Assembly (NCBI GenBank): GCA_964652195.1
Contig: CAZZBB010000070.1
Span: 1-64,000 of the forward strand
DNA length: 64,000 bases
Direction: 5' to 3'
DNA from: MSPOR6 sp964652195
Lineage (GTDB): Bacteria; Poribacteria; WGA-4E; WGA-3G
Positions within the stretch are counted from its first letter, which is position 1, and each line of letters opens with the position of its first letter. The notes under the pieces are model-generated. The model worked only from the letters and a program-made list of their open reading frames with translations. It was not told where the DNA came from and did no database searches. Made by a program: the position numbers and the translations under genes. Below are positions 53,774 to 63,008 of the stretch, in pieces.

Positions 53774-55370
53774 TAGATCCCCTACACACTCATCACTTCT
53801 TATCTATGACAATAATCTTTTATCCAATGTTTCCAGATTTTGGAGTTGTTCGCACTTTCAACTCCATAGGTAGAATTATGATGATTGTAATAGAGTTGCT
53901 TACAAGTATTTCTTAATGAATTTTATCATACTTGGGGTGTTTTATCAAACAAAAGTCCCCAATTGGATGTGTAAAGTTTTGTGATGAATTTCACGAAATC
54001 ATAGTTTTCCTTGTCCTGTATGATGTGAATAACGATTCATATTTATGAGATACACCATAGTTTTATTTCACAACACAATTTTTTAATGAATTTGTTTAAA
54101 ACTACTCTAAAGTCAGTCCCAGAAAGGGTTTGTAGACACACCTAAAAAAATGTTAGATTTTTATTTTTTTTAGAAAATTCATACTCTGTTCTTGTTTGAA
54201 GTGTTCTAAACCCTGTTCTGGTATAGGTTTGTAGGGGTACGAGATTTCGATTTTCTTTTCACAACATTTTCATGACAATTTCAAGATCTGCTTTTTCTGT
54301 AATATATATAGTAACATAATAAAAACTCTCGTGTCAAGTAAAATGTCGTTTTATGTGATTTTCTTTTATTTACATTTACTATTGTAATTTATTTTTTTGG
54401 TATAATTTCAATTATTCTAAATCTTTAGTTTTATTATGATTTGGTGTTCAATATTTATCCATTAGGACTTACGCAAATTCCCTTCCTTTTTTTGATCCGA
54501 ATATTCGATTTCTGCATAAGTCCTGATCCTAATATAGAGACAAACTAATAGGATGCAAAAATAGACCTTTAATCCTAAATTCTTAGATGATAAAATGTGA
54601 AAATGTTGTGTTTTTCCCGGTAGCGACAAAGTGAAAAAAGTTACACTTTTTGACACATTGTGTGACATTGAAATTGGTGTAAATTACCCCTCTAACCCCT
54701 GTCATAGACTGACTTTACTCCACTTTGAATTGACTTTATAAGAATTTCCAAAAAGTGTGATTTTGTGTTTTTGTTGTCCTTGCTGATTTTGACAATTCCA
54801 ACCTGCATAATACCTGCAAATATAGGTGATTTTTTGACATAAAGTTTCTTTGTATTTAGGATCGTTTTTATAGATATTCATCATTGATTTTCTAAATATG
54901 TATTTCTCATAGAAGTATTGATTTGAAGTAGGAACTCCTCATATCATCTAAATGCCTTTAATCAATCTGTGCTTCGTAATATATATGTATGTTAACCTAA
55001 AAGATACAGACTTGGGTCAAGGAGGGTTGTTTACTCTAAAATTAACACTGATAGTCTTAATATAGTTACCCATCCCACCTGTATCCAAAAAGTTTCGTTA
55101 TTTAGTTAACAACGGTATATACATTATATACAATATAATATTATATCTATTTATTACTATTATGACAACTAATTCTTATGTTTAATTGTAATATTTATAC
55201 TTTAGTTGTAAATTGTTTTGGTTTTCTTCAATTAAATTTGTTATATTTCGTATTTTGCCATTCTTTGTCATACCTTGATATTGCTTTACTATATTGTACT
55301 TGCAATGGTATAATCACGAAATAGTTTGCCCTAATTAGTGGTTTTAATCCGATCAATAAAATTGGATGCT
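53774..55370. other. AT-rich stretch without recognisable genes
   Basis: About 1.6 kb without a convincing gene on either strand. It has an inverted-repeat element at 54466-54530 and promoter-like TGGTATAAT strings near 54398 and 55307. TTTGTAGACACACC / TTTGTAGGGGTACG-like repeats lie around 54130-54240. It lies directly before the decayed defence island and may be acquired or degenerate DNA. Confidence 0.6.
54466..54530. repeat. Inverted-repeat element with AGGACTTACGCA end
   Basis: AGGACTTACGCA at the left and TGCATAAGTCCT at the right are near-perfect inverted ends enclosing about 40 bp with CCGAATATTCG. The right half (CCGAATATTCGCTTTCTGCGTAAG) also occurs near 32795. Such ends are common in small IS-derived elements. 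Confidence 0.65.
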
Positions 55371-55373
55371 TAG

Positions 55374-55706
55374 GATGGTACTATCTCTGTCAAACTCTTG
55401 GGAGTTGATGTATACGATCCGGTAAAGGGGTTACTCCGTTCGGAAACGCCAGAGGATATCGCGTGTTGGTTCATTGATACTGCTTACAATGGTGAGGCGT
55501 TTATTGTGCGACATGCATATTTCACAGGTGAAAACGAACCTTATAAGCAGCTGCAAAAAGCATTCAAAGCAGAAATTAACGAGTAGGCGTGGGAGGGACT
55601 GTATCGGACAGAGAGTTTGTCGTTTGCGAAGCCTGAGTCTGGTAAGATTGCTGTGAAGGTTATCAATCATTTTGGTGATGAGGTGATGAAGGAGTATAAG
55701 GTTTAG
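55374..55706 (+). pseudogene. C-terminal stub of a type III R-M methyltransferase (Mod)
   Basis: The frame reads DGTISVKLLGVDVYDPVKGL, then ACWFIDTAYNGEAFIVRHAY and FTGENEPYKQLQKAFKAEIN; after a TAG at 55584-55586 it goes on in register as AWEGLYRTESLSFAKPESGK and VINHFGDEVMKEYKV. This is the C-terminus of Mod/DNA-methylase proteins of type III-like systems. It lacks the whole catalytic part and a start codon, and has an in-frame stop, so it is dead. Confidence 0.75.
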
Positions 55707-55735
55707 ACAAATAGCGTCAACACGGAGGAAGGAAA

Positions 55736-57031
55736 ATGATTACACATATCAGAATGAAAAACTTCAAGTCGTGGAAGGATAGCGGTGAGGTGGAACTTGC
55801 ACCGTTAACAGGCTTTTTTGGGACAAATAGTTCTGGGAAGAGTAGTCTATTGCAGATGTTGCTTTTGCTTAAGCAGACTGTGGGAAGTGACGAAGTCCTT
55901 TTCTTTGGCGACAGTAATTCACTTGTAAATCTTGGCAGTTTCGGTGAAGTATTTCATGGACACAAAGAAGAAGGATCATTTGAATTGCAGTTTGGCTGTA
56001 AAATTAATACACCCTTTACTATTGAATTCTTATTACCCGATGAATCTGGAGTGAAGATTCCTACATCCTTTATTACTGATAGTTTTACATTTGATGCTGC
56101 CATCTCGTGGAAAAACCGTAGTGCTGTTTTTGAAAACATTCATTATTGTGTAAAAACTGAAAATAATGAGCATATAGTAAAAGTTAATAACAACCCTAAA
56201 AAAATATACGGTGATCCACATAATGTTAATGATATGGTTTTTCCGATAACTATACTTTTGAACGAGTTTGAAAAACTCTTTTCTCACCTCTATTATCTAG
56301 GTCCGACTCGCATCCATACCCAACGCCGTTATCAATGGGAAGGCAGACATCCTGGGAACTTGGGGCACTGGGGATATGAAACAATTAACGCACTCCTCTC
56401 TGCACGTGTGCGGAATTTGAAAACTCCACATGAGATCGAAGGTGTGCCAATTGAACAGAGAATTTCAGATTGGCTGCAAAAGATGGATCTTGCGTACTCG
56501 TTTTCGCTTGATTGGACAAAGGGAGCAACCTACGAAGTCCGCATCCAAAAAACTGCCTCTAGTCCATCAGTGACGTTAGTTGACATGGGGTACGGATTAT
56601 CGCAGTTTCTGCCAGTGTTAGTACTCTGTTACTATGCACCGGAAGGTTCAACCTTGATTTTAGAACAACCCGGTATTCACCTGCATCCAATGGTACAAGG
56701 CCAGCTTGCTGATTTGCTTATAGATGTAGTCACGAAACGAAAACTACAGATTTTGGTAGAAAGCCATAGCGAATACCTTTTAACTCGTCTCCAAAGACGA
56801 ATCGCAGAAAAGCAAATTCCTGAGAAAAACGTTGCTATCTATTTTTGCCGTAATAATGATGGTGCTTCCACTATTGAAAAATTAGAGGTAGACGAAGAAT
56901 CGGGGGACATTAAGAATTGGCCTGAAAACTTCTTCGGTGATGTGATGGGTGATATGTTTGCTATGACAGACAAACAGGTTGAAAGCATAGCAGAAAAGAG
57001 AACGGAGGGTAATGGACGCTGTTATTATTGA
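55736..57031 (+). CDS. AAA ATPase, DUF3696 type (OLD-like / AAA15)
   Basis: A 431-residue SMC-like ATPase. Walker A is GTNSSGKSSLLQM (about 29-41), and the Walker B region is LILEQPGIHLHP with the D-loop/H-loop SHSEYLLTRL downstream, then a DUF3696-type C-terminus (GDIKNWPENFFGD). GGAAGGAA precedes the ATG. Such ATPases are found in anti-phage and restriction-linked loci. The next gene, a PIN-like nuclease homologue, overlaps by 20 bases, so the two were a functional pair. This gene itself is intact. Confidence 0.88.
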   Translation: MITHIRMKNFKSWKDSGEVELAPLTGFFGTNSSGKSSLLQMLLLLKQTVGSDEVLFFGDSNSLVNLGSFGEVFHGHKEEGSFELQFGCKINTPFTIEFLLPDESGVKIPTSFITDSFTFDAAISWKNRSAVFENIHYCVKTENNEHIVKVNNNPKKIYGDPHNVNDMVFPITILLNEFEKLFSHLYYLGPTRIHTQRRYQWEGRHPGNLGHWGYETINALLSARVRNLKTPHEIEGVPIEQRISDWLQKMDLAYSFSLDWTKGATYEVRIQKTASSPSVTLVDMGYGLSQFLPVLVLCYYAPEGSTLILEQPGIHLHPMVQGQLADLLIDVVTKRKLQILVESHSEYLLTRLQRRIAEKQIPEKNVAIYFCRNNDGASTIEKLEVDEESGDIKNWPENFFGDVMGDMFAMTDKQVESIAEKRTEGNGRCYY

Positions 57032-57548
57032 TACGAATGTCTTGGTAGTCGCAAATGGCAAGGCTGCAGCGCCACAAGCATCAAAGGAATGTGTTATCCG
57101 TTGCCAAGCAAGACTTGCTGAAATTCTCAGAGGTCCGGAAATGGTTTTACTTGATGATAAGAAACGAATTATCCAAGAGTAAAGAAGAAACCTAAATGAA
57201 AAACGACGTGGACATGGAGATCGGTTTTGGTTGGAATTAAAAAGAAGATTTTATAATCCAAAAGGTTATCCCCAAACGGTTATCACGGTTGAAATTACTC
57301 CGTTAGCAGGAAACGGCACCGAATTTGAAGAATTTCCTAATGATGACGCGGCATTACATAATTTTCACAAAAAAGATAAAAAATTCGTTGCTGTTGCACA
57401 TGTATATCAGCGTGATTTTGATCGAGAGGCACCAATCCTAAAAGCGGAGGACAGTGGATGGGAGCAATTTAGAGATGCCCTTGAAACGCACGGTATCCGG
57501 GTTGAATCGATTTGTGAAGAAGCCATCCAACTTCCACGCCAAAACTAA
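57012..57548 (+). pseudogene. PIN-like nuclease gene interrupted by a stop
   Basis: From ATG 57012 (GGAGG upstream) the frame reads MDAVIIDTNVLVVANG, the start of a PIN domain with D7 and N9. It continues to KKRIIQE and a TAA at 57180-57182, then in the same register RRNLNEKRRGHGDRFWLELK and a C-terminal block DKKFVAVAHVYQRDFDREAP with AEDSGWEQF. The stop replaces a residue just where homologous sequences read on (EYRRN is my guess). The gene is disabled by one mutation; a downstream TTG at 57231 could give a 105-residue piece. Confidence 0.78.
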
Positions 57549-57608
57549 AAGGAGAGTGTTTCCAATTAGAAAGTTTTATGATATATTTTCCATATAAAAG
57601 GATGATAT

Positions 57609-57947
57609 ATGCCAAACTGTAAAAATTGTCAAAGTGAATAGGTATCGAAAAACGGGTTCGTTCGTAATAAACAACGCTATCTTTGTAAGTCTTGTGGCTA
57701 TAACTTCGTCAGTGGTGTTGTCCGAGCAAAACCGGAAACTGCTGTTAAACGCGCCTTCGCTGTAATCCTATATTCCGTTAGAAAAGCATCTTATCGGTAC
57801 ATTGCTAAGTTATTTGATGTATCTCTCAGCACTGTCCAGAGATGGTTATCAATTGAGGCAGCCCTATTAGATTCTCCGTAGATCCCCGATAATGTGGGTG
57901 AGATTGAGTTTGATGAAATGTGGCATTTTAAAGGAGAAATATTATGA
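57609..57947 (+). mobile_element. Broken IS1-like transposase fragment
   Basis: Reads MPNCKNCQSE-stop-VSKNGFVRNKQRYLCKSCGY ... FVSGVVRAKPETAVKRAF, then helix-turn-helix (YRYIAKLFDVSLSTVQRWL), a second stop, and IPDNVGEIEFDEMWHFKGE where it is cut off. The zinc finger CxxC ... CxxC and the HTH match InsA-type IS1 family proteins, and FDEMW is the first acidic motif of the catalytic part. Both internal stops are TAG (57639, 57879). The rest of the catalytic domain is missing and no IS ends are recognised. Confidence 0.8.
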
Positions 57948-58744
57948 AGTTGCGTCAACTTATGAAAAACTTGGTAAAGATTCCAGGTGCATTGGGGCAA
58001 GAACTAAAAAAAGCCTGTCAGGAGTTGATAACATCTATTCGTTCCATTGACAGAGATAGAATACCGAACCCGAAATCAGTAATTAGAGAGTTGAAAAAGA
58101 TTCTACTCACAATCGCCACTGCAGGAAAGGTGAAATTAGGAGAATTGTGGGAGGCAATCCAGGATCTGAAAGATGCCATAGCAAAAATTCGCAGAGTGCA
58201 GATGCCAGATATGCAAGGTGTCTTTCGTTCTATAGGTGAATGGTGGTGGGATTTGAAAAGTTTACTTCAGAAGTTGAAGGAGACTATTCCTTCGATTCAA
58301 GAAGTAGGTGATCTTATTGAAGCAGTAAGAAAACAACACAAAAGTGTCATCCCACTCGACAAAGGAGCGGAAATACTTGCTGGATTAGGAGTTCCTGGAC
58401 TTGTATTAGTGTTTTTAATAGCTGTTTCTCCTTGGTATGGTGCAGCTGCAATAACTTCTGCTCTTGCCGCTATAGGTCCATTTGGAATGCTTGGTGGCAT
58501 CGCTACTTTACTTGTTTTAACATTTATCGCAAGTCATCTCGCTGCATATGGATTTGAAAAAGTATTTCAAGCAGTTTTAAGAAAACTAAAAGCAGATGGC
58601 AAAACCAAAAAGGATATCTTACAGACTATTAATGGATACCCAATTTCCAAGGAACTAAAGAGAAAACTTAGAGAGTTTATAGAAAAATATTGTGAAGAAA
58701 ACGATTTAGAGGACTATAAAGAGGAGAATAGCAGTGAACAGTGA
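57944..58744 (+). CDS. Coiled protein with a central hydrophobic hairpin
   Basis: AAAGGAG precedes the ATG, which overlaps the end of the transposase frame. Residues 1-135 are helical and amphipathic (KKACQELITSIRSIDRDRI type). Residues ~145-205 form two long Gly/Ala-rich hydrophobic segments (LAGLGVPGLVLVFLIAVSPW and IGPFGMLGGIATLLVLTFIA). The last 55 residues are charged. This resembles helical pore-forming or membrane-effector proteins. It is encoded inside the remnant defence island, so an effector role is possible but speculative. Family not recognised. Confidence 0.6.
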   Translation: MKLRQLMKNLVKIPGALGQELKKACQELITSIRSIDRDRIPNPKSVIRELKKILLTIATAGKVKLGELWEAIQDLKDAIAKIRRVQMPDMQGVFRSIGEWWWDLKSLLQKLKETIPSIQEVGDLIEAVRKQHKSVIPLDKGAEILAGLGVPGLVLVFLIAVSPWYGAAAITSALAAIGPFGMLGGIATLLVLTFIASHLAAYGFEKVFQAVLRKLKADGKTKKDILQTINGYPISKELKRKLREFIEKYCEENDLEDYKEENSSEQ

Positions 58745-58752
58745 TACAGTTA

Positions 58753-59320
58753 ACGTGAGTTTGCTAAAGGAAATCAATCCGATAATACAGATTCTGAAAA
58801 CAATGGTACAGAGAAGACGTTCTTCCCGATTTTTGCCCAAACTTCCCGTATAAAGGGACGTACTGGGTCAACATCAGATGTCTTATTTGAAACCTCACGT
58901 CCAACATGGGAAACAAAACCAGATAAATGCCACATTTCGCATGTTGTCGCTGACACAGAATCTTGGGAGCAGAAAACCGCACAGGCACTTGAGCAAATGG
59001 ATGAAGTAATTGCCTATGTCAAAAACCACAACTTGGGTTTCACAATTCCGTACATAAATCACAATGGGGAACGTCGCCAATATGTTCCCGATTTTATTGT
59101 GAGGATTCGTAGAGGAGAAAACGGCTATAACGATGATATCGTGAACCTTATCCTTGAGGTCTCTGGTATGCCAAGAGAAGATAAAGTTCAGAAGGTGAAC
59201 ACTATCAAGAATATGTGGTTGCCAGCAGTGAACGGTTGTAACGAGTTTGGAAAATGGGATTTTCTTGAAATTACTGATCCGTGGAAAATTCAAAACAATA
59301 TCCGCCAATATTATAAATGA
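58753..59320 (+). pseudogene. C-terminal stub of a type III restriction enzyme (Res)
   Basis: The frame, with no start codon, reads KTFFPIFAQTSRIKGRTG, RPTWETKPDKCHISHVVADT, ESWEQKTAQALEQMDEVIAY, LGFTIPYINHNGERRQYVPD, LILEVSGMPREDKVQKV and NEFGKWDFLEITDPW. This is the endonuclease end of type III Res proteins. The PD and E of the PD-ExK site are seen, but the Lys position reads Ser. The helicase part is missing. A short form from ATG 58997 could be expressed but is likely a relic. Confidence 0.8.
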
Positions 59321-59369
59321 GGGTAGAAGGGTGGAAGAATAGAAGAGGAAAAGGATGTTTTATTTATTG

Positions 59370-59565
59370 ATTCTATAAATGTCTACTCTAGGAATTGTTG
59401 TTATGTATGTCTTTAAATATTTCACAAACTGGAAGTTTATGCTACTTGAAAGAACCGTACCATAGGCGTCAATTTAGGGATACACATTTCGCCCCGCTGG
59501 GGCTTAGTGTTTTGTGTTTTTACGTTTTCTACACACATTTCGCCCCGCTGGGGCTTGGTATATGG
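59370..59565. repeat. Repeat cluster: TIR core and GCCCCGCTGGGGC units
   Basis: 59375-59455 contains TTCACAAACTGGAAGTTTATGCTAC, the core of the TIR family. ATTTCGCCCCGCTGGGGCT occurs twice (near 59487 and 59534), as in 22500-22580. ACAAACTGGAAGTTTATACTACAG recurs at 59669-59692, ending just before the next gene. Confidence 0.8.
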
Positions 59566-59706
59566 TGATAACGACTTCTATTAACATTCCGTCCCTATGG
59601 GACTCCATTTACCAAAACCAAGAGCCTTATATCCTAAAATTGACTCTTATAGTACATGAAAGAACCGGACAAACTGGAAGTTTATACTACAGAAAAGGAT
59701 AAATTC

Positions 59707-61248
59707 GTGGATTATGATATTATAATCGCTGGTGGAAATGTAATTGATGGTGGCGGAATAAATGAGCCTTTAATTACAGATATTGGTATTATGGGAGATT
59801 CGATTGCTGCAATAGGTGATCTAAAAGGAGCAACATCCAAGAGTACTATTTCGGCTGATGGATTTGTTGTATGTCCTGGATTTGTTGATGTGCATGTGCA
59901 TTCTGAAATCTCTTTACTGGGTGGTCGTGATCAATATGCTGCAGTTCGTCAAGGTGTTACAACCCATTTAGCTGCACCAGATGGTTTTGGTTGGGCACCA
60001 TTACCAAAGAATCTTGCCGAAGAACTGTGGCATTATACACAATTTGCTTATGGTGATGATGAAGTTCCACTTAATTGGAATTCTCCTGATGAATATCTAT
60101 CAATGTTTGAGGATCGGATTCCAGCAAACCTATATCCTCAAGTTCCGCATTGTTCAGTTAGATTAGCGGCGATGGGATGGGAGGCGCGTCCTGCTACTTC
60201 TGATGAGCTAAAAGTAATGGAACGAATTACACGCGAGTGGCTTGAATTGGGTGCGTGTTGTTTATGTTTGGGTCTTGACTATCAACCTTCTGCTAATGCT
60301 GATCTGAATGAATTGGTATATCTATCAAAGATTGCAGCAAGTTATGATGCAATCTACGCAGCACATATCCGTTATCAACTCATAGGAAGAAAGGCAGCAT
60401 GGGAAGAAACCATAGATATAGCACAACAAGCCAACATACCCGTACATATTTCACATGAAAGGGTTGATGATGAATCTGCAGAAGTTCTTGAGAGGATTGA
60501 TCGTGAGGATATTGATTTAACATTTGAATCTTATTTATATCCTGCTGGTATGACACATCTTGCTATGATGTTACCTATGGAATATCAAACTGGTACACCC
60601 GATGCAATGTTAGCAAACCTTGAAAATGACACAGTAAGAGAAGAATCCTTACCCTATCTTAGAGATAAATTGGGGAGTGGTAATCAAATTGTTGGTTACA
60701 ATCGTTCTGGGAGATACATTGGAAAGACGTTAATTGATTCAGCGAAATTAGAAAGTAAATCAATTGAAGAATTCGCTTATGATTTTATACAGGACGAATT
60801 AGCAATTGAGACATTTATTATGCCGTGGGTGACGACAGCAGAGGAAAATGAAATAATCCTCAACCAGACATCGGTTCATCCAAGAATGATGATCGCAAGT
60901 GATGGTGTGTATAATATACCGCACCCTCATCCCCGTAGTCACGGTTGTTTTGTCCAGTATTTGGGCAAGTTTGTTCGTGAGCGAAAGTTAGTTTCATTAA
61001 AAGAAGCTATATATAAAATGAGTGGATTTCCAGCAGAGAGATTTCGTTTATCTGATCGAGGTATTATCTCAGAAGGTTTAGCCGCAGACATCGTTATTTT
61101 TAATCCTGAAACTGTATCAGATCGTTCAACTTGGTTTGATCCGGTACAACCAGCAGTCGGTGTGGATTGGGTTATCGTCAATGGAATACCGGTTGTTGAG
61201 AATGGGAATGTAAATAATAAACTTCCCGGTAAAGTACTTCGACATTAG
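59707..61248 (+). CDS. D-aminoacylase-like amidohydrolase
   Basis: Amidohydrolase superfamily (N-acyl-D-amino-acid deacylase type). The open frame starts at 59656, but those 17 codons are read from the intergenic repeat; GTG 59707 has AAGGA seven bases upstream and starts at the first strand (DYDIIIAGGNVIDGGG). The metal site VDVHVHSE, later histidines in YAAHIRY and VHISHERV, and the metal Asp in ASDGVYNIPHPHPRSHG are present, as is the C-terminal GLAADIVIFNP. It hydrolyses an N-acyl amide; the substrate is unknown. Length about 513 is normal. Confidence 0.87.
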   Translation: MDYDIIIAGGNVIDGGGINEPLITDIGIMGDSIAAIGDLKGATSKSTISADGFVVCPGFVDVHVHSEISLLGGRDQYAAVRQGVTTHLAAPDGFGWAPLPKNLAEELWHYTQFAYGDDEVPLNWNSPDEYLSMFEDRIPANLYPQVPHCSVRLAAMGWEARPATSDELKVMERITREWLELGACCLCLGLDYQPSANADLNELVYLSKIAASYDAIYAAHIRYQLIGRKAAWEETIDIAQQANIPVHISHERVDDESAEVLERIDREDIDLTFESYLYPAGMTHLAMMLPMEYQTGTPDAMLANLENDTVREESLPYLRDKLGSGNQIVGYNRSGRYIGKTLIDSAKLESKSIEEFAYDFIQDELAIETFIMPWVTTAEENEIILNQTSVHPRMMIASDGVYNIPHPHPRSHGCFVQYLGKFVRERKLVSLKEAIYKMSGFPAERFRLSDRGIISEGLAADIVIFNPETVSDRSTWFDPVQPAVGVDWVIVNGIPVVENGNVNNKLPGKVLRH

Positions 61249-61278
61249 GATCAGATATTAAGTGTATTGGAGTCACCA

Positions 61279-62724
61279 TTGGAAAACTTTGATATTGCGA
61301 TCATCGGTGGTGGAAGTGCTGGACTTGTACTTGCAATTGCTGGTGTCAAACTTGGCAGAAGAACAGTACTGATTGAAAAACATCGTATTGGTGGGGATTG
61401 TCTTTGGACTGGGTGTGTGCCATCTAAAGCGCTCTTAAAGGTAGCAAAGGTTGCTAACTATCTCAAACATTCAGGGAATTATGGTATAGATAGTGCTGAG
61501 CAAGAAATTGATTGGAATAGTGTGAAGAGATATATCCAAGATGCACAACATACAATTGAAGAAGAACATGATAATCCAGAACGATTTCGCGATATGGGGG
61601 TTGAAGTCGTATTTGGTAATGGACATTTTCAAAATCCAAATACATTCGTAGTTGAAGATATAGAAAATGGAACAACAAGAGAGATTCATAGTAAGAAATT
61701 TGTCATTTCCACAGGATCTCGTCCTTTAGTTCCTGATATACCGGGGTTAGATTCTTGTGATTATCTTGATAGTGAAAATGTCTGGGATCTGGAAGAATTA
61801 CCAAAGAGATTGTTAGTTGTTGGTGCGGGTCCAATTGGCGTTGAGTTAGGACAAGCATTTCAGAGGTTAGGATCACAGGTTACAATTATACAAAGAAGTA
61901 ATAGCATCTTAAAAAAAGAAGATTTTGATGTTTCTGAGAAGATGTTGGAATACCTTGGCGCGGAAGGTATTGAATTCAAACTAAATTGTACTATCTCCGA
62001 GATGAAAAAAGAGGATTCTGAAATCTCTGTGTCCTTCAAATGTTCCGAGACCTTAAACGAATTAGATGATGATATACAAGTTTTTGATAAGATATTGATT
62101 GCTGCGGGGCGATTACCAAATATAGAGGGATTGAAACTTGATGAGATTGGTGTGCATGTAGATAAAAAGGGAATTGTGGTTAATCAGAAACTTCAGACAC
62201 ATGTTAAGAATGTCTATGCTGCTGGAGATGTAATTGGAGAGTATTTATTTACACATGTGGCAGCATATCAAGCACAATTGCTTGTTAGAAATTTCTTATT
62301 ACCTTGGTCACATAAGATAGATTATTCCGTTGTACCGTGGACAACATTTTCTGATCCAGAAGTTGCTCGATGTGGGTTAACAGAGGAGGAAGCGCGTGAG
62401 AAACATGGTGATGTTGATGTTTTTCTTTTATCTCAAACCGATGTTGATAGAGCGGTTGCTGATGGCGAAACTAAAGGATTTACTAAAGTAATTACAAGTA
62501 AATGGTTAGGGAAGATATTAGGAGTACATATTGTAGGTACGAATGCTGGGGAGGTAATCCACGAGTATGTTTTGGCGATGCAACAAGGTATACCATTGAG
62601 AAAGTTATCTGGGATGATGCATGTGTATCCTACTTATTCGACAAGTACTTGGCGGATTGCAGCGAAATGGATATCAGAGGGAACGCTGGTTCAGACGTTG
62701 CGTAGGTTGATTGGAGCAGGATAA
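61279..62724 (+). CDS. Pyridine-nucleotide disulfide oxidoreductase (lipoamide dehydrogenase/MerA-like)
   Basis: A two-FAD/NAD-domain flavoprotein. The FAD motif is IAIIGGGSAGLVLA. The redox cysteines are GGDCLWTGCVPSKALL, spaced C-x4-C, and the NAD motif is VVGAGPIGVELGQAF. The C-terminal HVYPTYSTSTW holds the base His as in lipoamide dehydrogenase (HPT). No N-terminal metal-binding domain or C-terminal Cys pair of MerA is present. I start at TTG 61279, with GGAG six bases before; a TTG at 61267 is the alternative. It is probably a stand-alone reductase of unknown disulfide substrate. It follows the amidohydrolase by 30 bases. Confidence 0.9.
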   Translation: MENFDIAIIGGGSAGLVLAIAGVKLGRRTVLIEKHRIGGDCLWTGCVPSKALLKVAKVANYLKHSGNYGIDSAEQEIDWNSVKRYIQDAQHTIEEEHDNPERFRDMGVEVVFGNGHFQNPNTFVVEDIENGTTREIHSKKFVISTGSRPLVPDIPGLDSCDYLDSENVWDLEELPKRLLVVGAGPIGVELGQAFQRLGSQVTIIQRSNSILKKEDFDVSEKMLEYLGAEGIEFKLNCTISEMKKEDSEISVSFKCSETLNELDDDIQVFDKILIAAGRLPNIEGLKLDEIGVHVDKKGIVVNQKLQTHVKNVYAAGDVIGEYLFTHVAAYQAQLLVRNFLLPWSHKIDYSVVPWTTFSDPEVARCGLTEEEAREKHGDVDVFLLSQTDVDRAVADGETKGFTKVITSKWLGKILGVHIVGTNAGEVIHEYVLAMQQGIPLRKLSGMMHVYPTYSTSTWRIAAKWISEGTLVQTLRRLIGAG

Positions 62725-62747
62725 TGTGTTTTTTACAATTACATAGA

Positions 62748-63001
62748 TTAATAGACGTTACTGCGGTGTCCAATGCGGTGAACAACTACTTTTCTTTTTT
62801 CTCTATTGAGAGAGTAAATGATTCGATAATCCTGCATTCTTAGACTGAACTTTCCCCTATCTCTACCTTTTAATGCTTTATGTGGCCGAGTATCACAATT
62901 TCACATAACTGATCCAATTTTCTGCGGACTCTCCGAGCAATTGAAATATCCAAACGCGCCAAGTCATCCTCAGCCTTTGGCGTGAATTCTAAACGGTACA
63001 T
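62748..63001 (-). pseudogene. Frameshifted RelE/ParE-type toxin
   Basis: The minus strand begins MYRLEFTPKAEDDLARLDIS and RRVRRKLDQLCE. A frameshift near 62895-62901 then breaks it; in the other frame the sense continues as TRPHKALKGRDRGKFSLRMQ, DYRIIYSLNREKRKVVVHRI and GHRSNVY. The pieces together are a ~85-residue RelE/ParE toxin with the basic catalytic-face pattern. It sits seven bases downstream of its antitoxin-like gene. The toxin is inactive as read. Confidence 0.85.
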
Positions 63002-63008
63002 TTACAGT

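Noticed and set aside
39011..57947. Reassignment of TAG to an amino acid
   Set aside because: Several broken genes have in-frame TAG, but intact genes such as the giant protein (7447), bioB, the sulfatase neighbours and the heme-barrel gene end in TAG at the expected family length. One interrupted gene has TAA instead.
59485..59560. CRISPR-like repeats with GCCCCGCTGGGGC
   Set aside because: Only two copies with unlike spacing, the same unit occurs at other loci, and no cas genes are present.
61279..62724. Mercuric reductase
   Set aside because: The N-terminal metal-binding domain and the C-terminal vicinal cysteines of MerA are absent; only the general flavoprotein family is supported.
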